Shown: positions 8,159 through 17,400 of the stretch, in pieces
How positions within the stretch are numbered: the first letter of the stretch is position 1
Layout: every line of letters begins with the position of its first letter
Source: Streptomyces capitiformicae
GTDB lineage: Bacteria; Actinomycetota; Actinomycetes; Streptomycetales; Streptomycetaceae
Reading direction: 5' to 3'
NCBI RefSeq assembly: GCF_002214185.1
Contig: NZ_CP022161.1
Coordinates: 10,671,486 to 10,735,485, forward strand
Length of the DNA: 64,000 nt
Translations under genes and position numbers: made by a program
The notes under the pieces: generated by a model
Told to the model about the DNA's origin: nothing
Databases searched by the model: none
Seen by the model: the letters and a program-made list of their open reading frames with translations, nothing else

Positions 8159-10000
8159 TCACAGATCGAGGCGCACTCGGTAGTTACGCAGCCAGGTGTC
8201 CAGCTGCAGCACCATCTCCACGTCGCGCCGCTCCCCCCAGCCGCTGACCTCGATGGGCCGGTCTTGTGCGGAGAGCCGGGCGCAGGCCTCGCGGTCGAGC
8301 AGCGGGGCCACCGGCCCGGCGGGGTCGTTCACCACGGCGTCGAAGCGCTCCTTGAGCACCTGGCCGTAGCCCGGGTCCTGGGTGATCGGGAAGGGGCTCT
8401 TGCGGCGCTCGGTCACCGAGGCGGGCAGCAGGTCGGCCACGGCGGAGCGCAGGACGCTCTTCTCCCGGCCGTCCGCGGTCTTCATCTCCCAGGGGATGTT
8501 GTAGACGTACTCCACCAGGCGGTGGTCGCAGTACGGCACCCGCAGCTCCAGGCCGACCGCCATGCTCAGCCGGTCGTCCCGGGTGAGCAGCAGCGGCATC
8601 CAGCGGGTCAGATGGACATGGCTGACCCGCCGCATCCGGTGCTCCAGATCGGACTCGCCCTCCACCCGGGGCACTTCGGCCACGGCCTCCGCGTACCGCT
8701 GGGCGGCGTACCCGGGGACGTCGATCTTCCGCAGCAGTCCAGGGTCCAGCAGCCCGGTGCTCATCCCGTGCGGAGCCACCTTCAGCCCCATCGTCACCCA
8801 GGGGAAGTTCCCGGTGTCCACCAGCGACGGATCCTGGAACGACCGGTAACCGCCGAAGAGTTCGTCGGCCGCCTCGCCCATCAGCGCCACGGTCGAGCGC
8901 TGACGCACCGCGCGCAACAGCAGATACAGCGAGCGGTCCATGTCCGGGATCGGGCGTGGCAGGTCCTGGGAACGCAGCGCCGCCGCGTCGACCACCGGGT
9001 CGGCGAGATCCGCGGTGCGCAGCACCACCGGCTCATGGTCCGTGCCCACGTGCCGGGCCACCTCGGCGGCGTACGGCGCGTCCGGGTCCTCGTGCCAGAA
9101 GTCCTTCTGGAACCGTTCGGTGTGCCCCTCGAAGTCGACCGCGAACGTCCGGGGCCGGCTTCCGGCACGGGCGGCGAGAGCGGCGATGGCGCTGGAGTCC
9201 ACACCGCCGGACAGCAGGGTGCACAGCGGCACGTCGGAGACCAGGTGCGCCTCGACCGACTCCGCGAGCAGGCCGCGCACCACATCCACGGTGGTGGCCG
9301 CGTCGTCGACATGGGGGCGGGCCGGCAGCGTCCAGTACGCCGACTCGGTCACTCCGCCCCGACCGACCACCGCCGTGTGACCCGCCGGCAGCTCCCGGAC
9401 TCCGCGGTAGACCGCGTGCCCCGGTGTCGCGATGTACGCCAGCAGCTCCGCGAATCCCTCGGCGTCCACCGCGCACTCCAGCGACGGGTGGGCGAACAAC
9501 GCCTTGGGCTCGGAGCCGAACAGCACACCGTGCGCGGTCCTCGCGTAGTACAGCGGCTTGATGCCCAGCCGGTCCCGCGCCAGCAGCAGCATGTCCCGGC
9601 CCGGATCCCAGACGGCGAACGCGAACATGCCCTCCAGGTGCTCGGCGCAGCGCTCGCCCCACTCCAGGTAGGCGCGCAGCACCACTTCGGTGTCCCCGGC
9701 GGTGCGGAAACGGTGTCCCAGCCCCTCCAACTGACGCCGCAGCTCACGGAAGTTGTAGATCTCGCCGTTGTGCACGACGACGGCCAGGGTGCGGCTGTCC
9801 TCCTCGGCGGTCATCGGCTGTGTGCTGTCCGCCAGGTCGATGACGGACAGCCTGCGGTGGCCCAGGGCGGCCCGCCGGTCGGTCCACACGGCCTCGTCGT
9901 CCGGGCCGCGATTGGCGAGTGTGGCGACCATCGCCCGTACGGTGCTGCCCTCCTCGCGGAGATCACGCCGGAAGTCGATCCAGCCCGCTATGCCGCACAT
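8159..10000 (-). CDS. Asparagine synthetase, glutamine-hydrolysing (class II amidotransferase)
   Basis: A 613-residue AsnB-type enzyme. Met-Cys-Gly-Ile at the start gives the N-terminal nucleophile Cys2; the glutaminase domain continues with RGPDDE, HRRLSVIDL and NGEIYNF. The synthetase domain has the PP-loop LSGGVDSSAI at about residue 270 and the later GEAADELFGGY. In secondary metabolism such enzymes amidate a carboxylate on a pathway intermediate rather than make asparagine. The start lies inside the end of the glycosyltransferase gene (13-base overlap), indicating translational coupling. Confidence 0.94.
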   Translation of the reverse strand: MCGIAGWIDFRRDLREEGSTVRAMVATLANRGPDDEAVWTDRRAALGHRRLSVIDLADSTQPMTAEEDSRTLAVVVHNGEIYNFRELRRQLEGLGHRFRTAGDTEVVLRAYLEWGERCAEHLEGMFAFAVWDPGRDMLLLARDRLGIKPLYYARTAHGVLFGSEPKALFAHPSLECAVDAEGFAELLAYIATPGHAVYRGVRELPAGHTAVVGRGGVTESAYWTLPARPHVDDAATTVDVVRGLLAESVEAHLVSDVPLCTLLSGGVDSSAIAALAARAGSRPRTFAVDFEGHTERFQKDFWHEDPDAPYAAEVARHVGTDHEPVVLRTADLADPVVDAAALRSQDLPRPIPDMDRSLYLLLRAVRQRSTVALMGEAADELFGGYRSFQDPSLVDTGNFPWVTMGLKVAPHGMSTGLLDPGLLRKIDVPGYAAQRYAEAVAEVPRVEGESDLEHRMRRVSHVHLTRWMPLLLTRDDRLSMAVGLELRVPYCDHRLVEYVYNIPWEMKTADGREKSVLRSAVADLLPASVTERRKSPFPITQDPGYGQVLKERFDAVVNDPAGPVAPLLDREACARLSAQDRPIEVSGWGERRDVEMVLQLDTWLRNYRVRLDL

Positions 10001-11181
10001 GAGATCACCTTCGTCCGCAGTTCGCCCACGATGTCGGCGGGGGAGGGCCGGTCCAGCATCTCCGCCCGCAGCCGGCGGGCCGTCTCGCGCACCGCCGCCC
10101 CCGCCTCGGGGTCCAGCAGCCGCCCGGCCTCCTCGCGCAGCCGCTCCGGCGTCGCCTCGTCCCGGGAGAGCACCTCTCCCGCCCCGGCCGCGAAGACCCG
10201 CCCCGCGTGTCCGGTGTGGTCGGGCAGCTGCGGTACGAGCAGCAGCGGCACGCCGGCGCGCAGCGAGGTCAGCACAGTGCCCGCACCGCCGTGCGCCACC
10301 ACCAGGTCGGCCTCCGGCACCAGTGCGTGCAGCGGGGCGTCCTCCACCACCCGGACCGCGCCGGGACCGGACAGCAGGGCCGGGTCCAGCAGCCCGCGTT
10401 GTGCGGCCGTCACCGCCAGCACCACCTCGGTGTCCGCGCCGCGCAGCGCCGCCGCGACCTCCCCGGCGAGGAAGAGTTCGGGGCTGAGCCGGGCCATGGT
10501 GTGACCCCACGTCACCAGCACCCGCCGGACACCCGGGGCGGGCGGGCCCAGCGGCCCCGGAGGACTGCCGACGCCGTTGTAGGGCACATGCCGCACCGGC
10601 AGTCGCGGGTAATCGGTGACCACCTGGAAGGTGTCGGGACACGGGTCGACGGTGACGGCTCCCAACGGGTCGAAGTCCGTCAGACCGTGCCGTTCGAGGA
10701 TCGGGGCGAGCAGCCCGGGCAGCAGTCCGCGGGCCCGCAGCATCAGGTCGGTGCCGTACAGCACCCGTATCGCCGGAATCCCCACCGCCGCGGCGGCCAG
10801 CGGACCGGCCAGCGCGGTCGGCTCGTACACCACCGCGTCCGCACGCCAGTCACGGGCCAGCTCCACCAGGCCGTCGGTCATCGACTCCGCGTGCGCCTCG
10901 AACATCCGCAGCGCCCGGGGCCCCTTGCCCTCCCTGGGAGCCTGCGGACCGCCGGCGGACTCGCCGGCGGCCGACGGCAGCACATACCCGCGCACCATCC
11001 CGACCGCGTCGACGTTCTCGCCCACCACCGCGGCGGGCAGTCCGGTCCGGTCGATCTCCGGCTTCAGCGCGGGCTGACTGGCCATCAGCACCTCGTGCCC
11101 CGCTGCCCGGAAGGCCGAAGCCAGCGGCACCAGGGCGTACAGGTGCGAGGGCCAGGCCCAGGTCGTGAACAGTACGCGCAT
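9988..11181 (-). CDS. Glycosyltransferase of the GT1 (macrolide/UGT-like) fold
   Basis: A 397-residue GT-B enzyme. The N-terminal half begins MRVLFTTWAWPSHLYALVPL, typical of antibiotic glycosyltransferases whose acceptor-binding His follows WPSH. The C-terminal donor-binding motif is VVAHGGAGTVLTSLRAGVP followed by PQLPDHTGHA. It is probably the first gene of the leftward operon. ATG 11181 fits family N-termini; an alternative ATG is at 11202. No deoxysugar genes lie in the window, so the donor sugar may be made elsewhere or be a common one. Confidence 0.9.
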   Translation of the reverse strand: MRVLFTTWAWPSHLYALVPLASAFRAAGHEVLMASQPALKPEIDRTGLPAAVVGENVDAVGMVRGYVLPSAAGESAGGPQAPREGKGPRALRMFEAHAESMTDGLVELARDWRADAVVYEPTALAGPLAAAAVGIPAIRVLYGTDLMLRARGLLPGLLAPILERHGLTDFDPLGAVTVDPCPDTFQVVTDYPRLPVRHVPYNGVGSPPGPLGPPAPGVRRVLVTWGHTMARLSPELFLAGEVAAALRGADTEVVLAVTAAQRGLLDPALLSGPGAVRVVEDAPLHALVPEADLVVAHGGAGTVLTSLRAGVPLLLVPQLPDHTGHAGRVFAAGAGEVLSRDEATPERLREEAGRLLDPEAGAAVRETARRLRAEMLDRPSPADIVGELRTKVISCAA

Positions 11182-11495
11182 GGCTTCCGTCAGCCCCTTC
11201 ATGACGTCGGTGGACCCCGGAACATCGGGTGGGTCCAGTGCGCGACCGACGGTGCGCCAACCGGCTAGCAATCAGCTCGCGATCTGCTCGACCGTCCTCA
11301 ACTGCCGGATGTCCAGCCGCCCTTGAGCACCTCTGCAGTCCACTCGCCCAGCCTGTCGGGACCCGGAGCCGTTCCCGGAGCGCCATACATCCCCCGCAGC
11401 GCTCCGGGACGGCCCCGGGGCTGTTCAGACGACGACCCATCCCGGCTCGGTCGCACACCGTCCGGTACCCCGCCGAATCCGCCGCTGGAGGACCC
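11182..11495. promoter_or_regulatory. Divergent promoter region of the biosynthetic cluster
   Basis: This 314-base gap separates the leftward glycosyltransferase operon from the rightward metK operon, so it should hold both promoters. An interrupted palindrome with 10-bp arms lies at 11374-11383 and 11399-11408 (CCCGGAGCGC / GCGCTCCGGG), a possible regulator site or leader hairpin for metK. No clear -10/-35 boxes are visible. Confidence 0.5.
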
Positions 11496-12701
11496 GTGAC
11501 CCGAAACCTGTTCACCTCGGAGTCCGTCACCGAGGGGCATCCCGACAAGATCGCCGACCAGATCAGCGACGCAATCCTGGACGCTCTGCTGGCCCAGGAC
11601 CCGTCCGCACGCGTCGCGGTGGAGACCCTCATCGCCACCGGACAGGTGCACGTGGCCGGCGAGGTCACCACCAAGGGCTACGCCGACATCGCGAGCCTGG
11701 TCCGGCAGACCGTGCTCGGCATCGGCTACGACGCCTCGCAGAAGGGATTCGACGGCGCCTCCTGCGGGGTGTCCGTCTCCCTGGGCGCCCAGTCCCCGGA
11801 CATCGCCCAGGGCGTGGACTCGGCCTACGAGCAGCGTGTCCAGGGGGAGTCCGACGAGCTCGACGGGCAGGGCGCCGGCGACCAGGGCCTGATGTTCGGC
11901 TTCGCCTGTGACGAGACCCCGGAACTGATGCCGCTGCCCATCATGCTCGCCCACCGCCTCTCCCAGCGCCTCACCGCGGTCCGCAAGGGGGGCGCTCTGC
12001 CGTATCTGCGGCCGGACGGCAAGACGCAGGTCACCATCGAGTACGACGGCCACCGCCCGGTGCGGCTGGACACCGTCGTCGTGTCCACCCAGCACGCTCC
12101 GGACATCTCCCTGGACAGCCTGCTGGCCCCGGACGTCCGCAAGTTCGTCGTCGAGCCCGTGCTCGGCGCGCTCGGCGACGACGGCACCAAGCTGGACACC
12201 GACGGCTACCGGCTGCTGGTCAACCCCACCGGGCGGTTCGAGATCGGCGGCCCCATGGGCGACGCGGGCCTGACCGGCCGCAAGATCATCATCGACACGT
12301 ACGGCGGCATGGCCCGCCACGGCGGTGGCGCCTTCTCCGGCAAGGACCCCTCCAAGGTCGACCGCTCCGCCGCCTACGCGATGCGCTGGGTCGCCAAGAA
12401 CGTCGTCGCGGCGGGCCTCGCCTCCCGCTGCGAGGTCCAGGTCGCCTACGCCATCGGCAAGGCCGAGCCGGTCGGCCTGTTCGTGGAGACCTTCGGCACC
12501 GAGAAGGTGGACGTGGACAGGATCGAGGCCGCCATCTCCTCGGTCTTCGACCTGCGCCCGGCCGCCATCATCCGCGACCTGGACCTGCTGCGCCCGATCT
12601 ACGCCCAGACCGCGGCCTACGGACACTTCGGCCGTGAACTGCCCGACTTCACCTGGGAGCGCACCGACCGTGTGGCCGCACTGCGGTCCGCGATCGGCTG
12701 A
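11496..12701 (+). CDS. metK: S-adenosylmethionine synthetase
   Basis: A complete 401-residue enzyme joining methionine and ATP to give S-adenosylmethionine. Family landmarks are intact: [19 protein letters not shown] at the N-terminus, [14 protein letters not shown], and [19 protein letters not shown]. The GTG at 11496 has GGAG 7 bases upstream. Placement beside cluster genes, followed by a nucleoside-type kinase and metH, suggests a cluster-dedicated second copy that supplies methyl donor during product formation. Whether the genome has another metK cannot be seen. Confidence 0.97.
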   Translation: MTRNLFTSESVTEGHPDKIADQISDAILDALLAQDPSARVAVETLIATGQVHVAGEVTTKGYADIASLVRQTVLGIGYDASQKGFDGASCGVSVSLGAQSPDIAQGVDSAYEQRVQGESDELDGQGAGDQGLMFGFACDETPELMPLPIMLAHRLSQRLTAVRKGGALPYLRPDGKTQVTIEYDGHRPVRLDTVVVSTQHAPDISLDSLLAPDVRKFVVEPVLGALGDDGTKLDTDGYRLLVNPTGRFEIGGPMGDAGLTGRKIIIDTYGGMARHGGGAFSGKDPSKVDRSAAYAMRWVAKNVVAAGLASRCEVQVAYAIGKAEPVGLFVETFGTEKVDVDRIEAAISSVFDLRPAAIIRDLDLLRPIYAQTAAYGHFGRELPDFTWERTDRVAALRSAIG

Positions 12702-12750
12702 CACGAGACGACGGCCGGGTCCGCGATCGGCTGACACGACACGACGGCCG
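12685..12750 (+). repeat. 33-bp tandem duplication of the metK 3' end
   Basis: Copies 12685-12717 and 12718-12750 differ at one base. The unit includes the last codons and stop of metK, so the duplicate carries an untranslated copy of the gene end. It looks like a replication-slippage duplication. Confidence 0.95.
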
Positions 12751-12796
12751 CCCCACCACCAGGCTCAATCACGCGTACATCACAGGAGGCGCAGTC

Positions 12797-13777
12797 ATGC
12801 GTATCGCCGTGACCGGTTCGATCGCCATCGACCAGCTGATGGTCTTCTCCGGCAGCTTTGCCCAGCAGCTGATCGAGGAGCGGCTGGACCAGGTCTCCCT
12901 CTCCTTCCTCGCCGAGTCACTGGAGATCCGGCGGGGCGGCGTCGCCGCGAACATCGCCTTCGGCCTGGGGCGGCTCGGTGCGCAGCCGCTGCTGGTGGCG
13001 GCGGCCGGGACCGACTTCGACGACTACCGGATCTGGCTGAAGGAGCACCGCGTCGACACCGACTGGGTCCGTGTCAGCGACCAGGCCCACACCGCCCGGT
13101 TCATCTGCACCACCGACCGCGAGAACAACCAGATCGGCACCTTCTACCCCGGGGCCATGTCCGAGGCCCGGGAGATCTCGATCGCCGAGATCGCCCGCCG
13201 GACGGGCGTCGACCACGTGCTCATCTCCCCCGACGACCCGGGCGCGATGGTGCGCCACGCCCGCGAGTGCCGGGCACACGGCATCACGTTCTCCGCCGAC
13301 CCGTCCCAGCAACTGGCCGTGCTCGAACGCGCCGAGGCCCAGGACGTGGTGCGCGGTGCTCGCTTCCTGTTCACCAACGCCTACGAGGCCGAACTGCTGA
13401 CCGAGCGCACCGGCTGGAGCAAGCGGGACATCCTCGACCGGGTGGACACCTGGGTGATCACCCAGGGCGCCGACGGCGTGCGCATCGAAAGCGCCCGCAC
13501 CACACTCGTGCGGATCCCGGCCGTTCCGGTACGGCGGGTCGTGGAACCCACCGGTGCCGGAGACGCCTTCCGCGCGGGCTTCCTCGCCGGACACAGCCGG
13601 CGGCTCGGGACCGAGCAGGCGGCCTGGCTCGGCTGCGCCATGGCTTCCTTGGCCCTGGGCACGACCGGCACCCAGACGTACCCGCTCAGCCGCCGCGCCC
13701 TGAGGGTGGCACTGCGCGCCGGATACGGCTCGGTCGCGACGGACGCCGTCACACCACACCTCGGGGAAGTCCTGTGA
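12797..13777 (+). CDS. PfkB-family kinase, probably adenosine kinase
   Basis: A 326-residue ribokinase-fold enzyme. The N-terminal GSIAIDQL and the GG pair in RRGGVAANIAFGLGRLG are substrate-side motifs; the C-terminal EPTGAGDAFRAGFLAG is the PfkB signature with the catalytic Asp. It has AGGAGG before ATG 12797. In methyl-cycle cassettes an enzyme of this family phosphorylates the adenosine released from S-adenosylhomocysteine, pulling the hydrolase reaction forward. The assignment to adenosine rather than a sugar rests on the metK and metH neighbours. Its stop overlaps the metH start (GTGA). Confidence 0.85.
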   Translation: MRIAVTGSIAIDQLMVFSGSFAQQLIEERLDQVSLSFLAESLEIRRGGVAANIAFGLGRLGAQPLLVAAAGTDFDDYRIWLKEHRVDTDWVRVSDQAHTARFICTTDRENNQIGTFYPGAMSEAREISIAEIARRTGVDHVLISPDDPGAMVRHARECRAHGITFSADPSQQLAVLERAEAQDVVRGARFLFTNAYEAELLTERTGWSKRDILDRVDTWVITQGADGVRIESARTTLVRIPAVPVRRVVEPTGAGDAFRAGFLAGHSRRLGTEQAAWLGCAMASLALGTTGTQTYPLSRRALRVALRAGYGSVATDAVTPHLGEVL

Positions 13778-14670
13778 GCGGCGCCTCTCTGCGTGCGGCC
13801 CTCGCCTCGCGCGTCGTGGTGGCCGACGGCGCGATGGGCACGATGCTCCAGGCCCAGGACCCGACGCTGGACGACTTCCAGCAGCTGGAGGGCTGCAACG
13901 AGATCCTGAACGTCACCCGCCCCGACATCGTCCGTTCGGTCCATCGGGCCTACTTCGAGGCCGGCGTCGACTGCGTGGAGACCAACACCTTCGGCGCGAA
14001 CCACGCCGCGCTGGCGGAGTACGAGGTCGCCGAGCGGGTCCTGGAGCTGTCGGAGGCCGGGGCACGGATCGCCCGGGAGACGGCGGACGAGTTCACGGCC
14101 GCGGATGGGCGGATGCGGTGGGTTCTGGGTTCGATGGGGCCCGGCACCAAGCTGCCCACGCTCGGCCACGCCCCCTACACCACGCTGCGCGACGCCTATC
14201 AGCGAAACGCCGAAGGCCTGCTGGCCGGCGGCGCCGACGCGCTGCTGGTGGAGACGACCCAGGACCTGCTCCAGACCAAGTCAGCCGTACTCGGCGCCCG
14301 GCGCGCCCTGCATGCTCTCGGCGCGGATGTGCCGCTGATCGTGTCGGTGACGGTGGAGACGACCGGGACGATGCTGCTGGGTTCGGAGATCGGCGCGGCG
14401 CTGACGGCTCTCGAACCGCTGGGCATCGACATGATCGGCCTGAACTGCGCGACCGGGCCCGCCGAGATGAGCGAGCACCTGCGCTACCTCGCCCGCCACT
14501 CCCGGGTCCCGCTGTCGTGCATGCCCAACGCCGGCTTGCCGGTGCTCGGCAAGGAGGGCGCGCACTACCCGCTGACCGCGCCCGAACTCGCCGACGCCCA
14601 GGAGAACTTCGTCCACGAGTACGGTCTGTCCCTCATCGGTGGTTGCTGCGGGACGACGCCGGAGCATTCA
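13774..14670 (+). pseudogene. metH: metH-type homocysteine methyltransferase, truncated after the N-terminal domain
   Basis: The frame encodes the homocysteine-binding barrel of cobalamin-dependent methionine synthase: VVVADGAMGTMLQ at the start, ETNTFGANHAAL, GLNCATGPAEM and the zinc-binding GGCCGTTPEH at about residue 297. Immediately after PEH the sequence turns into that of an alpha/beta hydrolase read out of frame, and the open frame continues meaninglessly to 15105. The folate, cobalamin and activation domains are absent. If expressed, the barrel could only work with methyl donors used by single-domain enzymes. The break is at about 14668-14672. Confidence 0.85.
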
Positions 14671-15547
14671 CGCCTGGCTGTACCTGCCCGAGGGCGGGGG
14701 TCGGCGCCCCGTGGTGGTCATGGCACACGGTCTCGGTGGGGTCCGCGAGATGCGGCTGGACGCCTACGCCGAGCGTTTCGCCGCCGCCGGCTACGCGTGC
14801 CTGGTGTTCGACTACCGGCACTTCGGGGCCAGCGGCGGTCAGCCGCGACAGCTCCTGAGCATCAGACGACAGCTCCAGGACTGGCGGGCCGCCGTGGCGT
14901 ACGCGCGCTCCCGGCCGGAGACCGATCCCCGGCGCGTGGTGCTGTGGGGCACCTCTTTCGGCGGCGGCCATGTCCTGGCGACAGCCGCCCAGGACCCGGC
15001 CGTCGCCGCCGTCATCGCCCAGGGCCTGTTCACCGATGGTGTCGCCTCTGCCCTGGCGATGCGCCCGGACACCTCGGTGAAGGTGATGGCCCGCGCGGTC
15101 CGTGACGTGGTCGGCGCCCGCCTTGGGCGCCCTCCCGTCATGGTCGCGACGGCGGGGCCGCCCGGATCCGCCGCGTTGATGACCGCTGCGGACGCCGAGC
15201 CCGGCTACCTGGCCCTCGTGCCCAACGACGCGCCCTTCTCCAACCAGGTTGCGGCGCGGTTCGCCCTGGACATCCTCCGCTACCGGCCGGGCCGCCGGAC
15301 CGCGAAGATCGCATGCCCGGTGCTGTTCTGCGTATGCGAGCACGACAGCGTGGCCCCCGCGCGGCCGACCCTGCGCCATGCCCGCAGGGCCCCGCGCGGC
15401 GAGATCCGCCTCTACCCCGACGGCCACTTCGACATCTACCTCGGCGAGCCTTTCGAACGCGTTGTCACGGACCAGCTCGCCTTCCTGGCGCGGCACGTCC
15501 CCATCGGCTCCGCACCCGGTGAAGCCCCGGGACCCACGACACCCTGA
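14639..15547 (+). CDS. Alpha/beta hydrolase, 5' end replaced by metH sequence
   Basis: A serine hydrolase of the DeoC/dienelactone type: VVVMAHGLGG (oxyanion region), nucleophile elbow GTSFGGGH, acid in CEHDSVAP and base in DGHFDIY. Homologues normally start with some 15-20 residues before the segment IHAWLYLPEGGG; here those codons come from the metH fragment read in another frame (GTG 14639), with no ribosome binding site. The catalytic core is whole, so activity is possible, but the original start and promoter are lost. It precedes two SDR genes at 12 and 6 bases spacing, forming an operon for an unidentified catabolic or detoxifying pathway. Confidence 0.75.
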   Translation: MVAAGRRRSIHAWLYLPEGGGRRPVVVMAHGLGGVREMRLDAYAERFAAAGYACLVFDYRHFGASGGQPRQLLSIRRQLQDWRAAVAYARSRPETDPRRVVLWGTSFGGGHVLATAAQDPAVAAVIAQGLFTDGVASALAMRPDTSVKVMARAVRDVVGARLGRPPVMVATAGPPGSAALMTAADAEPGYLALVPNDAPFSNQVAARFALDILRYRPGRRTAKIACPVLFCVCEHDSVAPARPTLRHARRAPRGEIRLYPDGHFDIYLGEPFERVVTDQLAFLARHVPIGSAPGEAPGPTTP

Positions 15548-15559
15548 AAGAGGTACGAG

Positions 15560-16444
15560 ATGCTCACCTACCCGATTGCGGGGAAGACCGTCTTCATCAC
15601 CGGCGCAGCCGGAGGCATCGGTGCGGCCACCGCCCGCACGCTGCACTCGCGCGGAGCCAACGTGGTCCTCGCCGACCGGGGCATCGACGCCACATCGGCC
15701 CTCGCCCGCGACCTCGGCGGCGACAGGACACTGACGCTGTCGGTGGATGTCACCGACAGCGCCGCACTGGCCGACGCGGTGGACCGTACGGTCCACCGGT
15801 TCGGCGGCCTGGATGTCGTCTTCGCCAACGCGGGGATCGCGGCCGATCCGCCGGCGGCGATCGCCACCATCGACCCGGCCATGTTCGAGCGCGTCGTCGA
15901 AGTGGACCTGCTGGGCGTCTGGCGCACCGTTCGCGCCGCACTGCCGCACGTCATCGCGGCGCGCGGGCACGTCCTGGTCACCGCTTCGGTGTACGCCTAC
16001 TTCAACGGTATGACCAACGCCCCCTACGCCATGTCGAAGGCCGGCGTCGAGCAGTTCGGCCGCGCCCTGCGCGCCGAACTCGGCATCCACGGCGCCAGCG
16101 CCGGGGTCCTCTACCCCGGCTGGGTCCACACGCCCATCGCTGGAGCAGCCTTCGGAAGCAACGACATCACCACCCGCATGCGCGAGATCGCCTTCCCGTC
16201 CCTGCTCGGCAAGGCCATCGCCCCCACGCGCGTCGCGGACGCCGTCGTCCGCGGCATCGAGAACCGCTCGGCCCGTGTCATGGTCCCCCGCAGGTGGGTA
16301 CCGATTTCGGCCCTGCGCGGCGTCCTTAACCCCGTCACCGATCTCATCGCCGAACGCCACCCCGAACTGCGCCGACTCCTGCGCCGACTCGAGGAATCCG
16401 CCGGCCCCACAGGCAAGTCCCCGCAGACCGACACACCGAGGTAG
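15560..16444 (+). CDS. Short-chain dehydrogenase/reductase
   Basis: A 294-residue classical SDR: cofactor motif TGAAGGIGAAT, NAG at the end of the fourth strand, and catalytic YAMSK. An acid (D) after the second strand (LADRG) favours NAD(H). A C-terminal extension of about 50 residues follows the Rossmann core, with basic residues and RVADAVVRGIENRSARV, typical of actinobacterial SDRs acting on hydrophobic alcohols. GAGG precedes ATG. It is followed at 6 bases by a paralogous SDR. Confidence 0.9.
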   Translation: MLTYPIAGKTVFITGAAGGIGAATARTLHSRGANVVLADRGIDATSALARDLGGDRTLTLSVDVTDSAALADAVDRTVHRFGGLDVVFANAGIAADPPAAIATIDPAMFERVVEVDLLGVWRTVRAALPHVIAARGHVLVTASVYAYFNGMTNAPYAMSKAGVEQFGRALRAELGIHGASAGVLYPGWVHTPIAGAAFGSNDITTRMREIAFPSLLGKAIAPTRVADAVVRGIENRSARVMVPRRWVPISALRGVLNPVTDLIAERHPELRRLLRRLEESAGPTGKSPQTDTPR

Positions 16445-16450
16445 GCCGTC

Positions 16451-17332
16451 ATGACCCGTTACGACCTGACAGGACGCACCGTCGCCCTCACCGGCTCCAC
16501 CGGCGGCCTCGGCATCGCCCTGGCCAACGCACTGCGCGACCGGGGTGCCAACCTCGCACTGCTCGACCTCGACGCCGAGGCGGCCCAGGCCCAGGCGGAG
16601 AAACTGGGTGGCGACACAGTCGCCCGGGGCTGGGGCGTGGACGTCCGCGACCTCGCCGGACTGCAGACGGCCATGCACGAGGCCGCCGCGCACTTCGGGC
16701 GCCTTGATGTCGCCGTCGCCGGCGCGGGCATCGACACCATGGCCCCCCTGGCTACCATTGACCCTGCCGCCTACGAGCGCGTGATCGACATCAACCTCAA
16801 CGGCGTCTGGCGCACCTTCCGCGCGGCTCTGCCCCACGTCGAGCCCCAACGCGGCTATCTCCTCGCGATCTCCTCCATGGCCGCCTTCGTGCACTCGCCG
16901 CTCCAGATCTCCTACACCGCGAGCAAGGCCGGCGTGTGGGCGATGTGCGACAGCCTTCGCCTGGAGGTTCGCCACCTGGGTGTCGGTGTCGGCAGCGCCC
17001 ACCCCACGTTCTTCCGCACTCCGATGATGGACGACGTGACCGCGGACCCGGCCGGGCACGCCCTCTGGGGCGGCAACTCCAAGGGGTTGTGGAAGATGGT
17101 GCCGCTGGAAAAGGTCATCGCCGGTATCGTCCGCGGCATCGAGCGCCGTGCGGACCGCGTCGTCGTCCCCAGGTCCCTCACCCTGACCGCGAACGCTCCC
17201 GGCCTGTTCCGGCCGATACTCGAACGTGTCGGTTTCCGCCCTCAGACGGTCCAGCGCGCCCTCGGCCTCGCCTCGGCGTCGGGCTGGCACGACCCGGCGG
17301 TGCATGAGCGCCACCAGGCCGGTTCCCGCTGA
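16451..17332 (+). CDS. Short-chain dehydrogenase/reductase (paralogue)
   Basis: A 293-residue SDR with TGSTGGLGIAL, AGAGID in place of the usual NAG, catalytic YTASK, and the same C-terminal layout as the preceding gene (GIVRGIERRADRVVVPR). The two arose by duplication and probably act in one pathway, perhaps on successive intermediates. LLDLD after the second strand again suggests NAD(H). The TetR gene follows after 68 bases. Confidence 0.9.
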   Translation: MTRYDLTGRTVALTGSTGGLGIALANALRDRGANLALLDLDAEAAQAQAEKLGGDTVARGWGVDVRDLAGLQTAMHEAAAHFGRLDVAVAGAGIDTMAPLATIDPAAYERVIDINLNGVWRTFRAALPHVEPQRGYLLAISSMAAFVHSPLQISYTASKAGVWAMCDSLRLEVRHLGVGVGSAHPTFFRTPMMDDVTADPAGHALWGGNSKGLWKMVPLEKVIAGIVRGIERRADRVVVPRSLTLTANAPGLFRPILERVGFRPQTVQRALGLASASGWHDPAVHERHQAGSR

Positions 17333-17400
17333 ATTCCGGGCTGAAGGAAGCGGCCCAGGGGGTCCGGCCGTTTCAAGCACCACGTAAAGTAGCGGAGACC

